This document shows, one piece after another, positions 8,701 through 16,131 of a stretch of DNA of 64,000 nt. The notes below the pieces were generated by a model. That model ran no database searches and was not told the origin of the DNA. It saw only the letters and a list, made by a program, of their open reading frames with translations. Where the stretch lies: positions 34,464 through 98,463 of the forward strand of contig CAITZM010000136.1 in assembly GCA_903896925.1 (NCBI GenBank), given 5' to 3'. This DNA comes from an uncultured Lentisphaerota bacterium (GTDB lineage Bacteria > Verrucomicrobiota > Kiritimatiellia > CAIQIC01). How positions within the stretch are numbered: the stretch's first letter is position 1; each line of letters opens with the position of its first letter. The position numbers and the translations under genes were made by a program.

Positions 8701-9041
8701 GGTTCACGCCGCCGATGCAGGGCCGGATCGCCAACGCCGAGCTGCGGCTGAACTATGCCGATGGCGTCGTGGAGAGACTGGAGCTGGTGCCACCGTTCAA
8801 CTTCTGGTCGCTGTGCCCGTTCGGCCGTGCGGACTACGACTATCTGCGCGATGGCTTCGCGCTGCCGAAGATTCCGCCGCAGACCGTGCAGCTCGGCAAT
8901 AACTGCCGCGCGATTGTGCTCAACCAGCGTCTGCGCCCCGGCGTCGCGCTGGCCAGCGTCACGCTCGAAACGCTCTCACAGGAGGTGATCATCGGCCTGC
9001 TGGGCGTGAGCCTGCTGAACCCGGGCGAGACGGCCAAGTGA
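5775..9041 (+). CDS. Exported DUF4450-type glycosidase-like protein
   Basis: 1088 residues with a signal peptide (MKKLLLLGYLAAVALGAARG). An N-terminal beta domain (about 25-260; VRHNGDRFNNRPLYCNQ, RWLHDFSDNTSKYRPDRMEW) resembles DUF4450. Then an (alpha/alpha)-barrel region follows, about 330-680, with WHYDMQSQFFDQLIHAWRWT, DPDDDGLYESYANTWPTDD and GGGTAEETAYAYTGH, the helix-loop pattern of inverting six-hairpin glycosidases. The last 350 residues are beta-rich accessory domains. It probably degrades a complex polysaccharide in the periplasm; linkage unknown. The ATG at 5763 would add four residues; 5775 starts a cleaner signal peptide. The stop overlaps the next start (TGATG), so the genes are coupled. 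Confidence 0.78.
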   Translation: MKKLLLLGYLAAVALGAARGGSAGRVDPEMLLKPAYYAEGDAFVRHNGDRFNNRPLYCNQLSAIVVAGDRPLVRFGSGSVLNGTFMAALVRGDQARWLHDFSDNTSKYRPDRMEWFLQDNSFGATRLALRAVPPAEGAGLELQLQIDNAQPGDRLLWVFGGAVQQSKTMVDIWDVTTGGRQKTLARGFAPDECRTNRVTLAGGRFIVQANGGRASGAAVGQCSAVSKLTVVDAAAWKDPLKLLASTGKELPLACGVTALDGQRSICWTIHGFKSGRPLKVPDLPKPAEAFVAGLHRAEAIGNRIVVQTPDAQLNAQVAASSAVMDGVFRDGIFTHSGMRWGVPLLGWRTLFGGTAYGWHERVLAQARTCLAKQITESDKTVAKADAKTGLSCQSLDSRLFGKGRINIHHPWHYDMQSQFFDQLIHAWRWTGDVELEKILRPALELHLDYIRDCFDPDDDGLYESYANTWPTDDQWYNGGGTAEETAYAYTGHKAALEMARRAGDNAAVQRHAARLAKIHKSFMEKLWIPSKGYVGSYVEQGGHGRLHEDSWLYAIFCPIDAGMLPTDLAAKSLYYTEWGLEREKMPYGGERVWPSNWVPSLWSLREMWPGDDYHLALAYFQTGLADDGWKVLRGTFPLMAFYGPVPGDLGYPCGGTDFNDCASMFCRTVVEGLFGYRPDYPNGVVTIAPQLPSDWEHASIKTPDVALDLGRTKVSVALTKPAALEMRLPVRAKKITSVTVNGQPVAWDSLPAYGHSEIRVRVPKTTAATVEMVCAEPLPEFAAVPMEVTVGQNPHLPVGDAQLIEYSTFPGGAGRHLVQASVQIAKMHQWRLFKVKISDPSAEAAQAARVFEKAPADAKWECVDVSPQFNGDIRTIFQQQYLSPRPATCSLRLATDGYSTWQEMLDAKHKAPVVDLTGVPKLLDAGQRLRTAQGVPFAFAREGKNIAFTSMWDNWPRQVTVPVNKKAEGLWLLVCGFTPPMQGRIANAELRLNYADGVVERLELVPPFNFWSLCPFGRADYDYLRDGFALPKIPPQTVQLGNNCRAIVLNQRLRPGVALASVTLETLSQEVIIGLLGVSLLNPGETAK

Positions 9042-10597
9042 TGAATCTCTGCGCCATACGTTGGCCGGTGGTCACCGGTGCCGCGCTGTTGCTGGCTGCG
9101 TCGGCGCTGGCCGCCGGGACGCAGACCGTGGTCCCGCGTGAGGATCCGGACGTGGTGCTGCACAATCCCGACATGGGCTGGGTGCTGTACGAGAACTTCC
9201 CGCTTGAGTATCGGCAGAAGGCCACGGCCACGATGACGGCCCTTCCGGGGTCCACGTTTGAAGGCTGCGATGCGGTGGCGGTGATGTTCGCCTGGTCGGA
9301 CGTGGAGCAGGCGGAAGGGCGCTTCGACTGGAGCCGCGTCGACAAGGCCTGGGACTACTGGTTGCAGCGCGGCAAGAGCCTCCATATGCGCATCAGCACC
9401 GAACCCCTGTTCGGCTGGTCGCAGGTCCAGCCGCCCGGCGGGCTGGGCATCCCGGACTGGCTGCTGGCGCGCATTCCCGAGGACCAAAAGAAACGCCGCG
9501 AGGATGGCGCGCAGTTCGGCTGGCATGTGGACGCGCGCAACCCGCTCTATCAGGAGCGGCTCCGCCTGTTCCTGAAGGAAGCGCAGGCGCACTTCACCGG
9601 TCCCCGCAGCCCCGCGCTCGTGGATTTGCGCGGTTTCGGACGCTGGGGCGAGTGGCACTCCGGCTACCCGTATGCTGCGCTGGAGGACAAGCGGGCGGCG
9701 TTGCAGGGCGTGCTCGATATCTGGAGCGAAGCCTTTCCCCAGCACATGCTGGCGCTGAGCTACTCGCACGATCCGGACGGCCCGAAGGCCTTGTATGCAG
9801 GCCCGACCCGGCTACTCGATCCCGCCTTCACGCAGCACTATGCCGAATATCTGCGCTACAGCGCCTTCGACCTCGCGCTCAAGAAGCCGAACGTTACGCT
9901 GCGCCGCGACGGCGCGGGCGGCGCCGTGTGCTCCAACCAGCGCAAGCTCTGCGAGTACGTCTATCGGGAACTGCGGCGCGCGCCGCAGATGAGCGAGTTC
10001 GTCACGGGTTACAGCCATGCGCGCGGTGGCGGCGCGGCGTTTCTGAAGTGGGTCGTGGAGGATGCCCTCAGCCTGCATCCGAACTACATCAGCCTGCTCG
10101 GCTACTCGTGCCAGGACGCGCTCGACTTCATGTTGGAACGGCCCGAACTCATCGCCTTTGGGCTCAAAAACATGGGCTACCGGCTCGTCCCGGTGAAGGT
10201 CACCTTGCCGAAGACGATCCGGGCCGGGGAAAAGTTCAGCGTGGAGATGGAGTGGGTGAACCGGGCCGCCGGCCGGGCGTTGCGCGATTACGATTTGCGC
10301 GTCCGGCTGGCCACCGACCAGGGGCGCCACCCGGTCGCCCAGGCCGACGCGGGCACGCTGCCGACGAGCCGGTGGCTGCAAGGCGACCGACAGTCCGTGC
10401 GGGCCGAGGTGGTTTTTCCAAAGATCAGCAGCGTCGGTCCGGCCGACCTGCAGTTGGCCCTGCACGATCCTGTCACCGGCCGTGTCATCCGCCTGCCGCT
10501 CACCCATCGGACGCGCGATGAGTTTTGCAAAGTCGGAGACGTCACCATCGACGCACCCGCCGCCAACTCAAGCAGCGAGCACGGGAACCGGCCATGA
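9041..10597 (+). CDS. Exported TIM-barrel protein (DUF4832-like)
   Basis: 518 residues with a Sec signal (PVVTGAALLLAASALAAG). The segment VLHNPDMGWVLYENF, the FAWSDVEQAEGRFDWSRVDK block and MRISTEP resemble the glycoside-hydrolase-like TIM barrels annotated as DUF4832/DUF4874, in which the E of the VEQAEG segment lies where GH42/GH-A enzymes carry active-site loops. LRGFGRWGEWHSGYP is a further conserved-looking active-site region. A C-terminal beta domain (about 390-510) ends the protein. The ATG at 9041 overlaps the upstream stop; a GTG sits at 9038. No own ribosome site, so translation likely depends on coupling. Substrate unknown. Confidence 0.68.
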   Translation: MNLCAIRWPVVTGAALLLAASALAAGTQTVVPREDPDVVLHNPDMGWVLYENFPLEYRQKATATMTALPGSTFEGCDAVAVMFAWSDVEQAEGRFDWSRVDKAWDYWLQRGKSLHMRISTEPLFGWSQVQPPGGLGIPDWLLARIPEDQKKRREDGAQFGWHVDARNPLYQERLRLFLKEAQAHFTGPRSPALVDLRGFGRWGEWHSGYPYAALEDKRAALQGVLDIWSEAFPQHMLALSYSHDPDGPKALYAGPTRLLDPAFTQHYAEYLRYSAFDLALKKPNVTLRRDGAGGAVCSNQRKLCEYVYRELRRAPQMSEFVTGYSHARGGGAAFLKWVVEDALSLHPNYISLLGYSCQDALDFMLERPELIAFGLKNMGYRLVPVKVTLPKTIRAGEKFSVEMEWVNRAAGRALRDYDLRVRLATDQGRHPVAQADAGTLPTSRWLQGDRQSVRAEVVFPKISSVGPADLQLALHDPVTGRVIRLPLTHRTRDEFCKVGDVTIDAPAANSSSEHGNRP

Positions 10598-11317
10598 AAC
10601 ACCTCACACACGACCATGATGCATCAGGTGCCCAGACCCTGCCGCCCCGGCCCGCTGTGTGCCGGGCATACAGCGTCTGTACCGCGCTGTGGCTGGCACT
10701 GGTTCCCGGCTCCCTGCACGCAGCGACTGCGAGCGCTCCAGAACCTCGCCCGGACCGGTTTGTCGAGGCCGTCCAGTCCTTCGCGGAGGTTGCGCTGCAG
10801 CATGGCCGCGACACCTACGGACCCAAGCACACGCCGCTGTTCGTAGACGGCATCAACATGGAGACGCACGCCCCAGTGATGTGGAGGTCCCGCGACGGCC
10901 ATCCGTGGGTGCTCTCGGACCTGGGCAACCAGCAGATCTTCTTCCGCACCCTGGTCGGGCTCTCCGTGCTCACCGGTGACCCGCGCTACAAACAGTCCGC
11001 GGTCGCGGCCACGCGATATGCGCTGACGAATCTCATGGCGAAGGGCCTGCACGCGTGGGGCGGACACATGGCCTACAACGCCTCCGAGGATGTCACGGTC
11101 TGTGCCGAGGACAAGGGTCGCGTGCACGAGCTCAAGTGTCATTATCCGCCGAGGCTGGGTGAAATTCGACCGCGTCGAGCCGCTCGCCTTGCTCCACCTT
11201 GCCGCGGTCCTGCAAAACCGCGCATCGCTCGTCCCGGTCTACACCGGCGGCGCCGGTTTCTTCGCCGCCGCCTACGCCGACCAGGGCCATAAATACGACG
11301 ACTTTCTCTATCACTGA
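10594..11317 (+). pseudogene. Internally deleted lyase-like (alpha/alpha)-barrel gene
   Basis: The ATG overlaps the preceding stop (ATGA). The first ~185 codons encode a signal-like segment and a helical-barrel N-terminus (RFVEAVQSFAEVALQHGRDT, PLFVDGINMETHAP, DLGNQQIFFRTLVGLSVL, DKGRVHELKCHYP). Near 11140-11150 the meaningful frame shifts by one base to GWVKFDRVEPLALLHLAAVL and ends DQGHKYDDFLYH at 11317. The two halves look like the start and end of one longer exported polysaccharide lyase or hydrolase of the pectate-lyase-like helical type, so the middle seems to have been deleted with a frameshift. Family assignment is tentative. Confidence 0.6.
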
Positions 11318-11366
11318 CCAGCAACCCCAGGGAAACTCACGCCTCCGCCCTCACCGCACTATGAAT

Positions 11367-11413
11367 TTCCAAGGATTGGAATATGATCGCCCCGTTTTTT
11401 CCAAGGCTTGGAA
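11367..11413 (+). promoter_or_regulatory. Two TTCCAA..TTGGAA palindromes upstream of the SGNH esterase
   Basis: TTCCAA-GGA-TTGGAA (11367-11381) and TTCCAAG-G-CTTGGAA (11399-11413), about one helix-and-a-half turn set apart (32 bp start to start), end 19 bp before the ATG at 11433. The same palindrome type precedes the heparinase and rhamnosidase genes, which makes a regulator binding site plausible. Confidence 0.5.
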
Positions 11414-11432
11414 GAGCATCAGGAGAATCCGC

Positions 11433-12644
11433 ATGAAGAAAAATTGCTGGCTGCTGCTGACCGCGTTATGGCTCGCGCCATGGACCGCGCTCCATGCCGC
11501 GTTGCCCGACCCGAACACCTGCGAGGAACTGCGCACGCGTGATGGGCTGCCGAACTTCTTTGCCAAGCTGGCGGCGGGCGGGCCGGTGCGCGTCGCCTAT
11601 TTCGGCGGCAGCATCACCGCGGCCGCCGGCTGGCGGCCGAAAACGGTCGCGTGGTTCCAGGCGCAATTTCCCAAGGCGGAGCTGATCGAGATCAACGCCG
11701 CGATCTCCGGCACCGGCTCCGATTACGGCGCGTGCCGGATCGCCGGCGATGTCCTCGCCAAAAAACCCGATCTGGTTTTCATGGAGCACCGCGTGAACGG
11801 CGGCGGCGGCTATGAGGCGAAATCCGTGGAAGGCATCGTGCGGCAGATCTGGAAACAAAATCCGCGAGCGGATATCTGCCTCGTCTACACCGTGGCGCAG
11901 AGCGCGCTGAAACATCTGCAGGCCGGAAAGCAGCCGTGGTTCGGCGATGTCATGGAAAAGGTCGCCAACGTCTACGGCATTCCCTCGATCGACCTCGGCG
12001 TCGAGGTTGCCAAGCGTGAAAAAGAGGGCAGCCTGATTTTCAAGGGCGACGCGCCCGTGGCCGGCAAGCTGGTCTTCTCCAAGGACGGCGTGCATCCGGG
12101 CAACGAAGGGCACGACGTTTATCGCGACATCATCGCCCGCTCGATGCTCACGATGCAGAAGCTTGGCCAACCGCAGGCGCATCCGCTGCCCGCGCCGATG
12201 GACGCGCGCTGCTGGGAAACCGCGGTGCTAGTGCCGGTCTCGCAAATTACGCACAGTGCCGGCTGGAAACCGGTGGACGCGAAAACCGACGCCGTCTATC
12301 GCGACGATTTCGGCCGCACTGACGCGATGTTGCGCGGAGCGATGAAGTGCGACCAAGCCGGCGAGACCATCACGGTGAAGTGGACCGGCACGACCGTCGG
12401 CTTCAGCGACATCCCCCAAGGGAAAGACATGGAGGTCGAAGTGACCATTGACCACGCCGCGCCTTTCATCCTCAAGCGCGTACAGACGGAGAGCTGGCGC
12501 CGCTACGCCCGGTTTTTCTACCTGCCCGAGCAGGTCCCCGGCGAGCACACCGCCGTGCTGAAGGTAAAGCAGTTGCCCGGTGGCCTCTCCTGTTATGCCG
12601 GACAGATGCTCATCATCGGCGCATGGCAACAGGGCGCGCGCTGA
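11433..12644 (+). CDS. Exported SGNH/GDSL-type esterase
   Basis: 403 residues with a signal peptide (LLLTALWLAPWTALHA). Block I is VAYFGGSITAAAGW with the nucleophile at about Ser60. MEHRVNGGG is the oxyanion Asn region, and KDGVHPGNEGH supplies the Asp218/His221 pair. A beta-rich C-terminal domain (about 290-400) may bind carbohydrate. SGNH hydrolases of this layout remove acetyl or other acyl groups from polysaccharides. Start at 11433 is supported by AGGAGAATCCGC upstream; longer in-frame extensions cross the palindromic leader. It restarts the gene chain after the broken lyase-like gene and is followed 3 bp later by the next gene. Confidence 0.85.
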   Translation: MKKNCWLLLTALWLAPWTALHAALPDPNTCEELRTRDGLPNFFAKLAAGGPVRVAYFGGSITAAAGWRPKTVAWFQAQFPKAELIEINAAISGTGSDYGACRIAGDVLAKKPDLVFMEHRVNGGGGYEAKSVEGIVRQIWKQNPRADICLVYTVAQSALKHLQAGKQPWFGDVMEKVANVYGIPSIDLGVEVAKREKEGSLIFKGDAPVAGKLVFSKDGVHPGNEGHDVYRDIIARSMLTMQKLGQPQAHPLPAPMDARCWETAVLVPVSQITHSAGWKPVDAKTDAVYRDDFGRTDAMLRGAMKCDQAGETITVKWTGTTVGFSDIPQGKDMEVEVTIDHAAPFILKRVQTESWRRYARFFYLPEQVPGEHTAVLKVKQLPGGLSCYAGQMLIIGAWQQGAR

Positions 12645-12647
12645 ACC

Positions 12648-13760
12648 ATGCAGGCCAAGCGCATCATATTTCTCGTCGCCGCTCTGCTGGTTTCAGGCGG
12701 TGCGGCGCACGCCGCCGAGGCGCCGCTGCGGAAGACCAGTATCAGCATCGTCGGCGAAGATTTTTACATCAACGGCCGCCCGACGTTCGCAGGGCGCTCG
12801 TGGCAAGGACACCGCATCGAAGGCTTGCTGCCCAACTCACGGATGGTGCAGGCGGTTTTCGATGACCTGAATCCGGAGACGGCCAAACGGTGGGCCTACG
12901 CGGACACCGGCCGGTGGGATGCCGAACGCAACGTGCGCGAGTTCATCGCGGCCTTGCCGGAGTGGCGGCGGCATGGGCTGCTCGCAGTCACGGTGAATTT
13001 TCAGGGCGGCTCGCCGGAAGGCTACTCGAAGACGCAGCCTTGGGAGACCGGCGCATTCACCGCCGAGGGTGTGCTGCGGAAAGAGTTCGCCGGACGGATG
13101 GGTCGTGTGCTCGATGCCGCCGATCAACTGGGTATGGTGGTCATCGTCGGCTACTTCTATTTTGGCCAGGACCAGCGACTGCGCGACGAAGCCGCTGTGC
13201 TGCGAGCGACGGACGAGGCCACGCGCTGGCTGCTCAACGGAAATTGGCGAAACGTGCTCGTGGAAGTGAACAATGAGTGCAACGTCAAAGCCTACGACCA
13301 TGCCATTCTGCGACCGGTGCGCGTCCACGAACTGATCGAACGCGTCCGCAAGACGGAGCGCGCGGGCCGGCGACTGCTCGCGGGCACCAGCTATGGCGGC
13401 GGTGCGGTGCCGCAGGAAAACGTCGTACGTGCGTCGGACTTCCTGCTGCTCCACGGCAATGGCGTCAAGCAGCCCGCCCGGATTGCGGAGATGGTGCTGA
13501 AAACCCGCGCGGTGCCCGGTTTCCGGCCGATGCCGATCGTGTTCAACGAGGACGACCACGAAGGCTTCGAGCAGTCGGCGAACAACTGCACCACGGCCAT
13601 CGCGGCGCACGCCTCGTGGGGTTGGTTCGACTACCGCCGCAAAGGGGAGAGCTTCAATGAAGGCTATCAATCCCCGCCCGTGAACTGGGGGCTCGCCTCC
13701 GCGCGCAAACGCGCCTTCTTCAAGCTCCTCGCAGAAATCACCGGCGGTGCGCAACCATGA
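12648..13760 (+). CDS. Exported TIM-barrel glycosidase-like protein
   Basis: 370 residues with signal peptide (IIFLVAALLVSGGAAHA). The sequence follows a clan GH-A-like TIM barrel: FYINGRPTFAGRSW near the N-terminus, VNFQGGSPEGY, LVEVNNECN with a possible acid/base Glu210, and PIVFNEDDHEGFEQ with a possible nucleophile Glu301. These two glutamates at the ends of strands 4 and 7 are what GH-A enzymes use; I infer this from spacing only. Could be a member of an unassigned GH family. Starts 3 bp after the esterase stop and its own stop overlaps the next ATG (ATGA), so it sits in the coupled block. Confidence 0.66.
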   Translation: MQAKRIIFLVAALLVSGGAAHAAEAPLRKTSISIVGEDFYINGRPTFAGRSWQGHRIEGLLPNSRMVQAVFDDLNPETAKRWAYADTGRWDAERNVREFIAALPEWRRHGLLAVTVNFQGGSPEGYSKTQPWETGAFTAEGVLRKEFAGRMGRVLDAADQLGMVVIVGYFYFGQDQRLRDEAAVLRATDEATRWLLNGNWRNVLVEVNNECNVKAYDHAILRPVRVHELIERVRKTERAGRRLLAGTSYGGGAVPQENVVRASDFLLLHGNGVKQPARIAEMVLKTRAVPGFRPMPIVFNEDDHEGFEQSANNCTTAIAAHASWGWFDYRRKGESFNEGYQSPPVNWGLASARKRAFFKLLAEITGGAQP

Positions 13761-14866
13761 AACGCCTGTCCGCCTTTGCCCTCCTGCTGCTGACACCACT
13801 CGTGGCGCTGTGCGCCGCCGATGGTTTTCCGCCGTTCAGCTGGGACAAGGTGCCGGTTTATGCACATCTCGGGAAAACGGCGGACGATTTCACGCCCGCC
13901 GAGTTGGATTTCTTGGCGCAGCATTTTTCGTTCATCGCGCTGGAGAAAGGCCAGGCCGTCCGCCAGCGCGGCGACACCGAGGCGGGCATCGCCGAGGCGG
14001 CCCGGCAGCTCAAGCAGCGCAATCCGCGGGCGAAGGTGCTGTTCTACTGGAATGCCTTCCTCGACTACCCTCTCTACAAGGCGAGCCGCGGGCTTTCCCC
14101 CGACTGGCATCTGAAAGATCGCGACGGCAAGCCGGTGCTGGTCCGCGGCACCGTTCAGGCCTACGACCTCTCGCGCGAAGCCGTGCGCACGTGGTGGGTG
14201 GACACGGCGGCGGCGAACGCGGCCGGGACCGACGGGATCTTTGCCGATGCCTTGTTGCAGGTGACCGCGCCCGGCAAGCAGAAGCTGCTGGGCGAAGAAA
14301 AATATCAGATGCTCAACGCCGGGCTCGTGACGCTGCTCCAGGAAACGCGCCGCAAGCTCGGCCCCGAAAAACTCATCCTCTACAACGGCCTGCGCGGTGG
14401 CGAGGGCGCGCAGTTCCTGCCCTCCACGTCCGGCGCGATGATCGAGCACTTCGGCTACTTGTCCGGCATCGGCAAGGAAAAGATGGCCGCGGATCTCGAC
14501 GCGATGCGTTCGGCGGCGGGGGCTGGCAAGATCGTCTGCCTCAAGGCGTGGCCGGGCTTCGCATGGCTCGACGCCGAAATGATGACAAAACCGCACGCCG
14601 AGCTGCTCCAATTGGCGCGAGAACGCATCACGTTCCCGCTGGCGTGCTTTCTCGTGGCGGCGGAACCGAACTGTTATTTCTGTTATACGTGGGGTTACCG
14701 CGAAAACGATGGCACGCTCGATTGGTATCCCGAGTTTGACAAGCCGCTCGGGCCGCCGCAGGGCAAGGCCAAGCGCACGGGCTGGGCTTATCAGCGCGAC
14801 TTCGCCCGCGCCAGCGTCTCCGTAAATCTTGAGACCAAAACAGCCCGGATTGATTGGAAACCATGA
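13757..14866 (+). CDS. Putative glycoside hydrolase-like protein (GHL15 type)
   Basis: 369 residues with signal peptide (LSAFALLLLTPLVALCAADG). FSWDKVPVYAHLGK, ARQLKQRNPRAKVLFYWNAF, SPDWHLKDRDGKPV and TWWVDTAAANAAGTDGIFAD form a barrel with the pattern of hypothetical glycosyl hydrolase family 15 (PF14885). GIFAD ends a strand with an acidic residue likely to be at the active site. No biochemical activity is established for this group to my knowledge. ATGA overlaps on both sides (13757 and 14863) show tight coupling with neighbours. Confidence 0.66.
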   Translation: MKRLSAFALLLLTPLVALCAADGFPPFSWDKVPVYAHLGKTADDFTPAELDFLAQHFSFIALEKGQAVRQRGDTEAGIAEAARQLKQRNPRAKVLFYWNAFLDYPLYKASRGLSPDWHLKDRDGKPVLVRGTVQAYDLSREAVRTWWVDTAAANAAGTDGIFADALLQVTAPGKQKLLGEEKYQMLNAGLVTLLQETRRKLGPEKLILYNGLRGGEGAQFLPSTSGAMIEHFGYLSGIGKEKMAADLDAMRSAAGAGKIVCLKAWPGFAWLDAEMMTKPHAELLQLARERITFPLACFLVAAEPNCYFCYTWGYRENDGTLDWYPEFDKPLGPPQGKAKRTGWAYQRDFARASVSVNLETKTARIDWKP

Positions 14867-16131
14867 GGACCATCCTCTCTTTTGGGCTTGCCCTGCTGCT
14901 GCCGCTGTCGGGCGTGGTGCAGGCCGGCGATGCGCCGCACGGGACGGTGGCCCCGGCGCTGCAACCGTTCGTGGACCGGCAGATCATCGCCGGGGCGGTG
15001 GCGCTGGTGGCGGACAAAGACCGGGTGCTCGCCGTGGAAACGGTGGGCTGCTCCTCCTTGAGCGCGAAAGCGCCGATGCAGACCAACACCCTGTTCTGGC
15101 TCGCCTCCATCACCAAGACCTTCACCGCGACCGCGCTGATGATGCTGGTGGACGAGGGCAAGGTGAACGTGGATGACCCGGTGGAGAAATATCTGCCGGA
15201 GTTCAAGGGGCAGCAGGTCGCCGACGCGACCGACAAAACGCGCCGGCATCCGCCGCCGCATCCGGTGCTGATCAAGGAGCTTCTGACCCACACCAGCGGC
15301 CTCATCGGGCCGAACGATGCGCCCATCAAACGGACCAACGTGTTGAAGGAGGACGCGGAGCAGTATGCCGCCGCGCCGCTCAAGTGGGAGCCGGGCACCA
15401 GGTATCAATACAGCAACGCCGGCATCAACACCGCCGGACGCATCATCGAGGTGGTCAGCGGCCTGCCCTATGGGCAGTTCATCCAGCAGCGCCTTCTGGA
15501 GCCGCTCGGCATGACGGAGACCACGTTTTGGCCCGATGCCCGGCAGGCGGCGCGGCTCGCGCTGACCTCGCAGCGCAACAAGGAAAAAACCGCGCTCGAA
15601 GATCTGCCCAACCATCCCGACCCGGCCTGGCTCAACCAGCCGACCAACGCGCCCAGCGTGCCGCTCATCGTGCGAACCTATAGCGGCGATGCGCTGCGGG
15701 CCTATCCGAACCGCTACGCAGCGCCGGCGAGCGGCCTGTTCTCGACCGCGCCCGACCTCGCCAAATTCGGCCAGATGATGCTCAATCACGGCGTGTGCCG
15801 CGGTCGGCGCCTCGTTTCGGAAGCCTCGTTCAAGCGCATGACCACCCTTGCGCCCGGTACGGTTGCGCTGAAACCGGCACCCGGCATCGGTCTCGTCTGG
15901 TTCGTCAAACAGCACGACGACGAGGGCCTCGCCGCGGGCAGTTTCGGACACAACGGCGCGCGCGGCCCGGCGCTGTTTGTGGACCCCGCCCATCAACTCG
16001 TGCTGATCCTCCTGATCGAAAGCTCCGATATTCACCTGCTCGGTCAGCCGCGCGGCGCGGAGCAGAAGAAACTCCGCACCGACTTCTATCGCACCGCCAT
16101 CCAGAAATACGGAAGAACACCCCGGCCATGA
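14863..16131 (+). CDS. Exported serine hydrolase of the class C beta-lactamase/esterase family
   Basis: 422 residues with signal peptide (ILSFGLALLLPLSGVVQAG). All three family motifs are present: S82-I-T-K85, Y183-S-N185 and H363-N-G365. These enzymes include class C beta-lactamases, D-peptidases and esterases; in a glycan-degrading cluster an esterase role (for example removal of acyl or feruloyl-like groups) is more likely than antibiotic resistance, but that is inference from context. The ATG at 14863 overlaps the upstream stop; a TTG at 14854 is a less likely start. The stop overlaps the next ATG at 16128. Confidence 0.88.
   Translation: MRTILSFGLALLLPLSGVVQAGDAPHGTVAPALQPFVDRQIIAGAVALVADKDRVLAVETVGCSSLSAKAPMQTNTLFWLASITKTFTATALMMLVDEGKVNVDDPVEKYLPEFKGQQVADATDKTRRHPPPHPVLIKELLTHTSGLIGPNDAPIKRTNVLKEDAEQYAAAPLKWEPGTRYQYSNAGINTAGRIIEVVSGLPYGQFIQQRLLEPLGMTETTFWPDARQAARLALTSQRNKEKTALEDLPNHPDPAWLNQPTNAPSVPLIVRTYSGDALRAYPNRYAAPASGLFSTAPDLAKFGQMMLNHGVCRGRRLVSEASFKRMTTLAPGTVALKPAPGIGLVWFVKQHDDEGLAAGSFGHNGARGPALFVDPAHQLVLILLIESSDIHLLGQPRGAEQKKLRTDFYRTAIQKYGRTPRP

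Noticed and set aside
14863..16131. True class C beta-lactamase giving antibiotic resistance
   Set aside because: The three motifs are shared with esterases and peptidases, and the gene is embedded in a glycan operon; resistance is not supported.
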